Shown: positions 63,732-64,000 of the stretch, piece after piece
Position numbering within the stretch: position 1 is the stretch's first letter
Layout of the letters: each line of letters starts with the position of its first letter
From: Qipengyuania pacifica
GTDB lineage: Bacteria; Pseudomonadota; Alphaproteobacteria; Sphingomonadales; Sphingomonadaceae
DNA length: 64,000 nucleotides
Assembly (NCBI RefSeq): GCF_019857205.1
Contig: NZ_JAHWXO010000002.1
Span: forward strand, 1-64,000
Direction: 5' to 3'
Notes under the pieces: generated by a model
Databases searched by the model: none
What the model was told of the DNA's origin: nothing
What the model saw: only the letters and a program-made list of their open reading frames with translations
Program-made: the position numbers and the translations under genes

Positions 63732-63810
63732 AACAACCGCCGATCCACTGGCCAAGCGGTCCGGATGCAACTAGCATCTGAGTCCATCCGCGGGCCGTTG
63801 GAGTGAATCT

Positions 63811-64000
63811 TTGTTTCTTCCCATTTTGGCTGCTGCCGCATCGTTCTCCACACCTTCAGTTGACGTAAAGGTTGCGATGGAGATCAACCGCAACTTGCAC
63901 CGATCGGTTGATCGTCAGCGTAAATGGACGGCTGCAGAGATCGAAGTGTTCGCCGATCCGAAGGGCAAGGTACTGACTTGCGAAGTTAGGCGTTTCTTGC
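63811..64000 (+). CDS. Secreted protein, partial (runs off the window)
   Basis: TTG at 63811 with GGAG 7 nt upstream opens a frame that remains open to the window end (63 codons). It starts with a short hydrophobic signal (F-L-P-I-L-A-A-A-A-S) and then V-D-V-K-V-A-M-E-I-N-R-N. The segment A-D-P-K-G-K-V-L-T-C-E-V-R resembles the TonB-C-like exported proteins of sphingomonads (weak resemblance). The start codon is provisional. Confidence 0.5.
   Translation, partial: MFLPILAAAASFSTPSVDVKVAMEINRNLHRSVDRQRKWTAAEIEVFADPKGKVLTCEVRRFL

Noticed and set aside
1..64000. CRISPR arrays, prophage, insertion sequences or defence island
   Set aside because: No regularly spaced repeats, transposase, integrase, restriction or nuclease-helicase gene clusters were found by reading both strands.

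Overview
The window reads as a gene-dense, high-G+C chromosomal segment of an alphaproteobacterium, most likely a sphingomonad close to Erythrobacteraceae. This placement is inferred from the gene families: a MucR-type regulator, 5-aminolevulinate synthase, miaB-phoH-ybeY-corC order, class II DAHP synthase, carboxyspermidine-route polyamine genes, and many ATG/GTG/TTG starts with 1-4 nt overlaps. There are no rRNAs, convincing tRNAs, CRISPR arrays, transposases or phage genes. It is mostly housekeeping DNA with a few odd spots.

Layout. 1-740: a small lipoprotein gene between two copies of a degenerate 30-nt repeat. 742-7680 (minus): DUF721/DciA-like protein, two tandem DsbA-like thioredoxins, SMC and a secreted M24 peptidase. 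7710-16420: mutY, serine hydrolases, nudC, a FrnE-like protein, a chemotaxis receptor and a DUF1489 protein. 16430-24751: mgtE, cyclophilin, miaB, two tandem secreted proteins of unknown function, phoH, ybeY, corC. The unknown pair interrupts a normally compact operon, and a decayed copy of the miaB 3' end lies between its members, recording a tandem duplication. 24820-29946: a LysR-type regulator, then (minus) nfuA-like, nitroreductase, tsaB, rimI, mucR, fur and plsC. 30048-36933: M16 protease, DAHP synthase, egtB-egtD (ergothioneine). 36986-42438: aspartic protease, otsB, GH15 glycosidase, otsA and a phosphatase, the middle three overlapping like one trehalose operon. 42500-45424: trxB, two MAPEG genes and a threonine-dehydratase gene broken by an in-frame TGA.

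45658-52520 is a polyamine region: carboxynorspermidine synthase, a DUF486 membrane protein, an NHL-repeat lipoprotein and carboxynorspermidine decarboxylase in one overlapping operon, then a convergent GGDEF protein and an ornithine decarboxylase with a long, hairpin-rich leader and a strong terminator. Together these could make putrescine and convert it to spermidine by the carboxyspermidine route. 52579-58086 (minus): an MBL-like protein, nitroreductase, SleB-type hydrolase, TauD-like dioxygenase, a YdeI-like protein and hemA. 58230-64000: murI, then plsY-dprA and topA with a small coupled HTH-like protein, and the start of a secreted protein that runs off the window.

No large undescribed system is evident. 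The most distinctive items are the duplicated secreted-protein locus, the ornithine decarboxylase leader with two nearby dyads, the probable CTG start of otsA, and the nonsense-interrupted threonine dehydratase.
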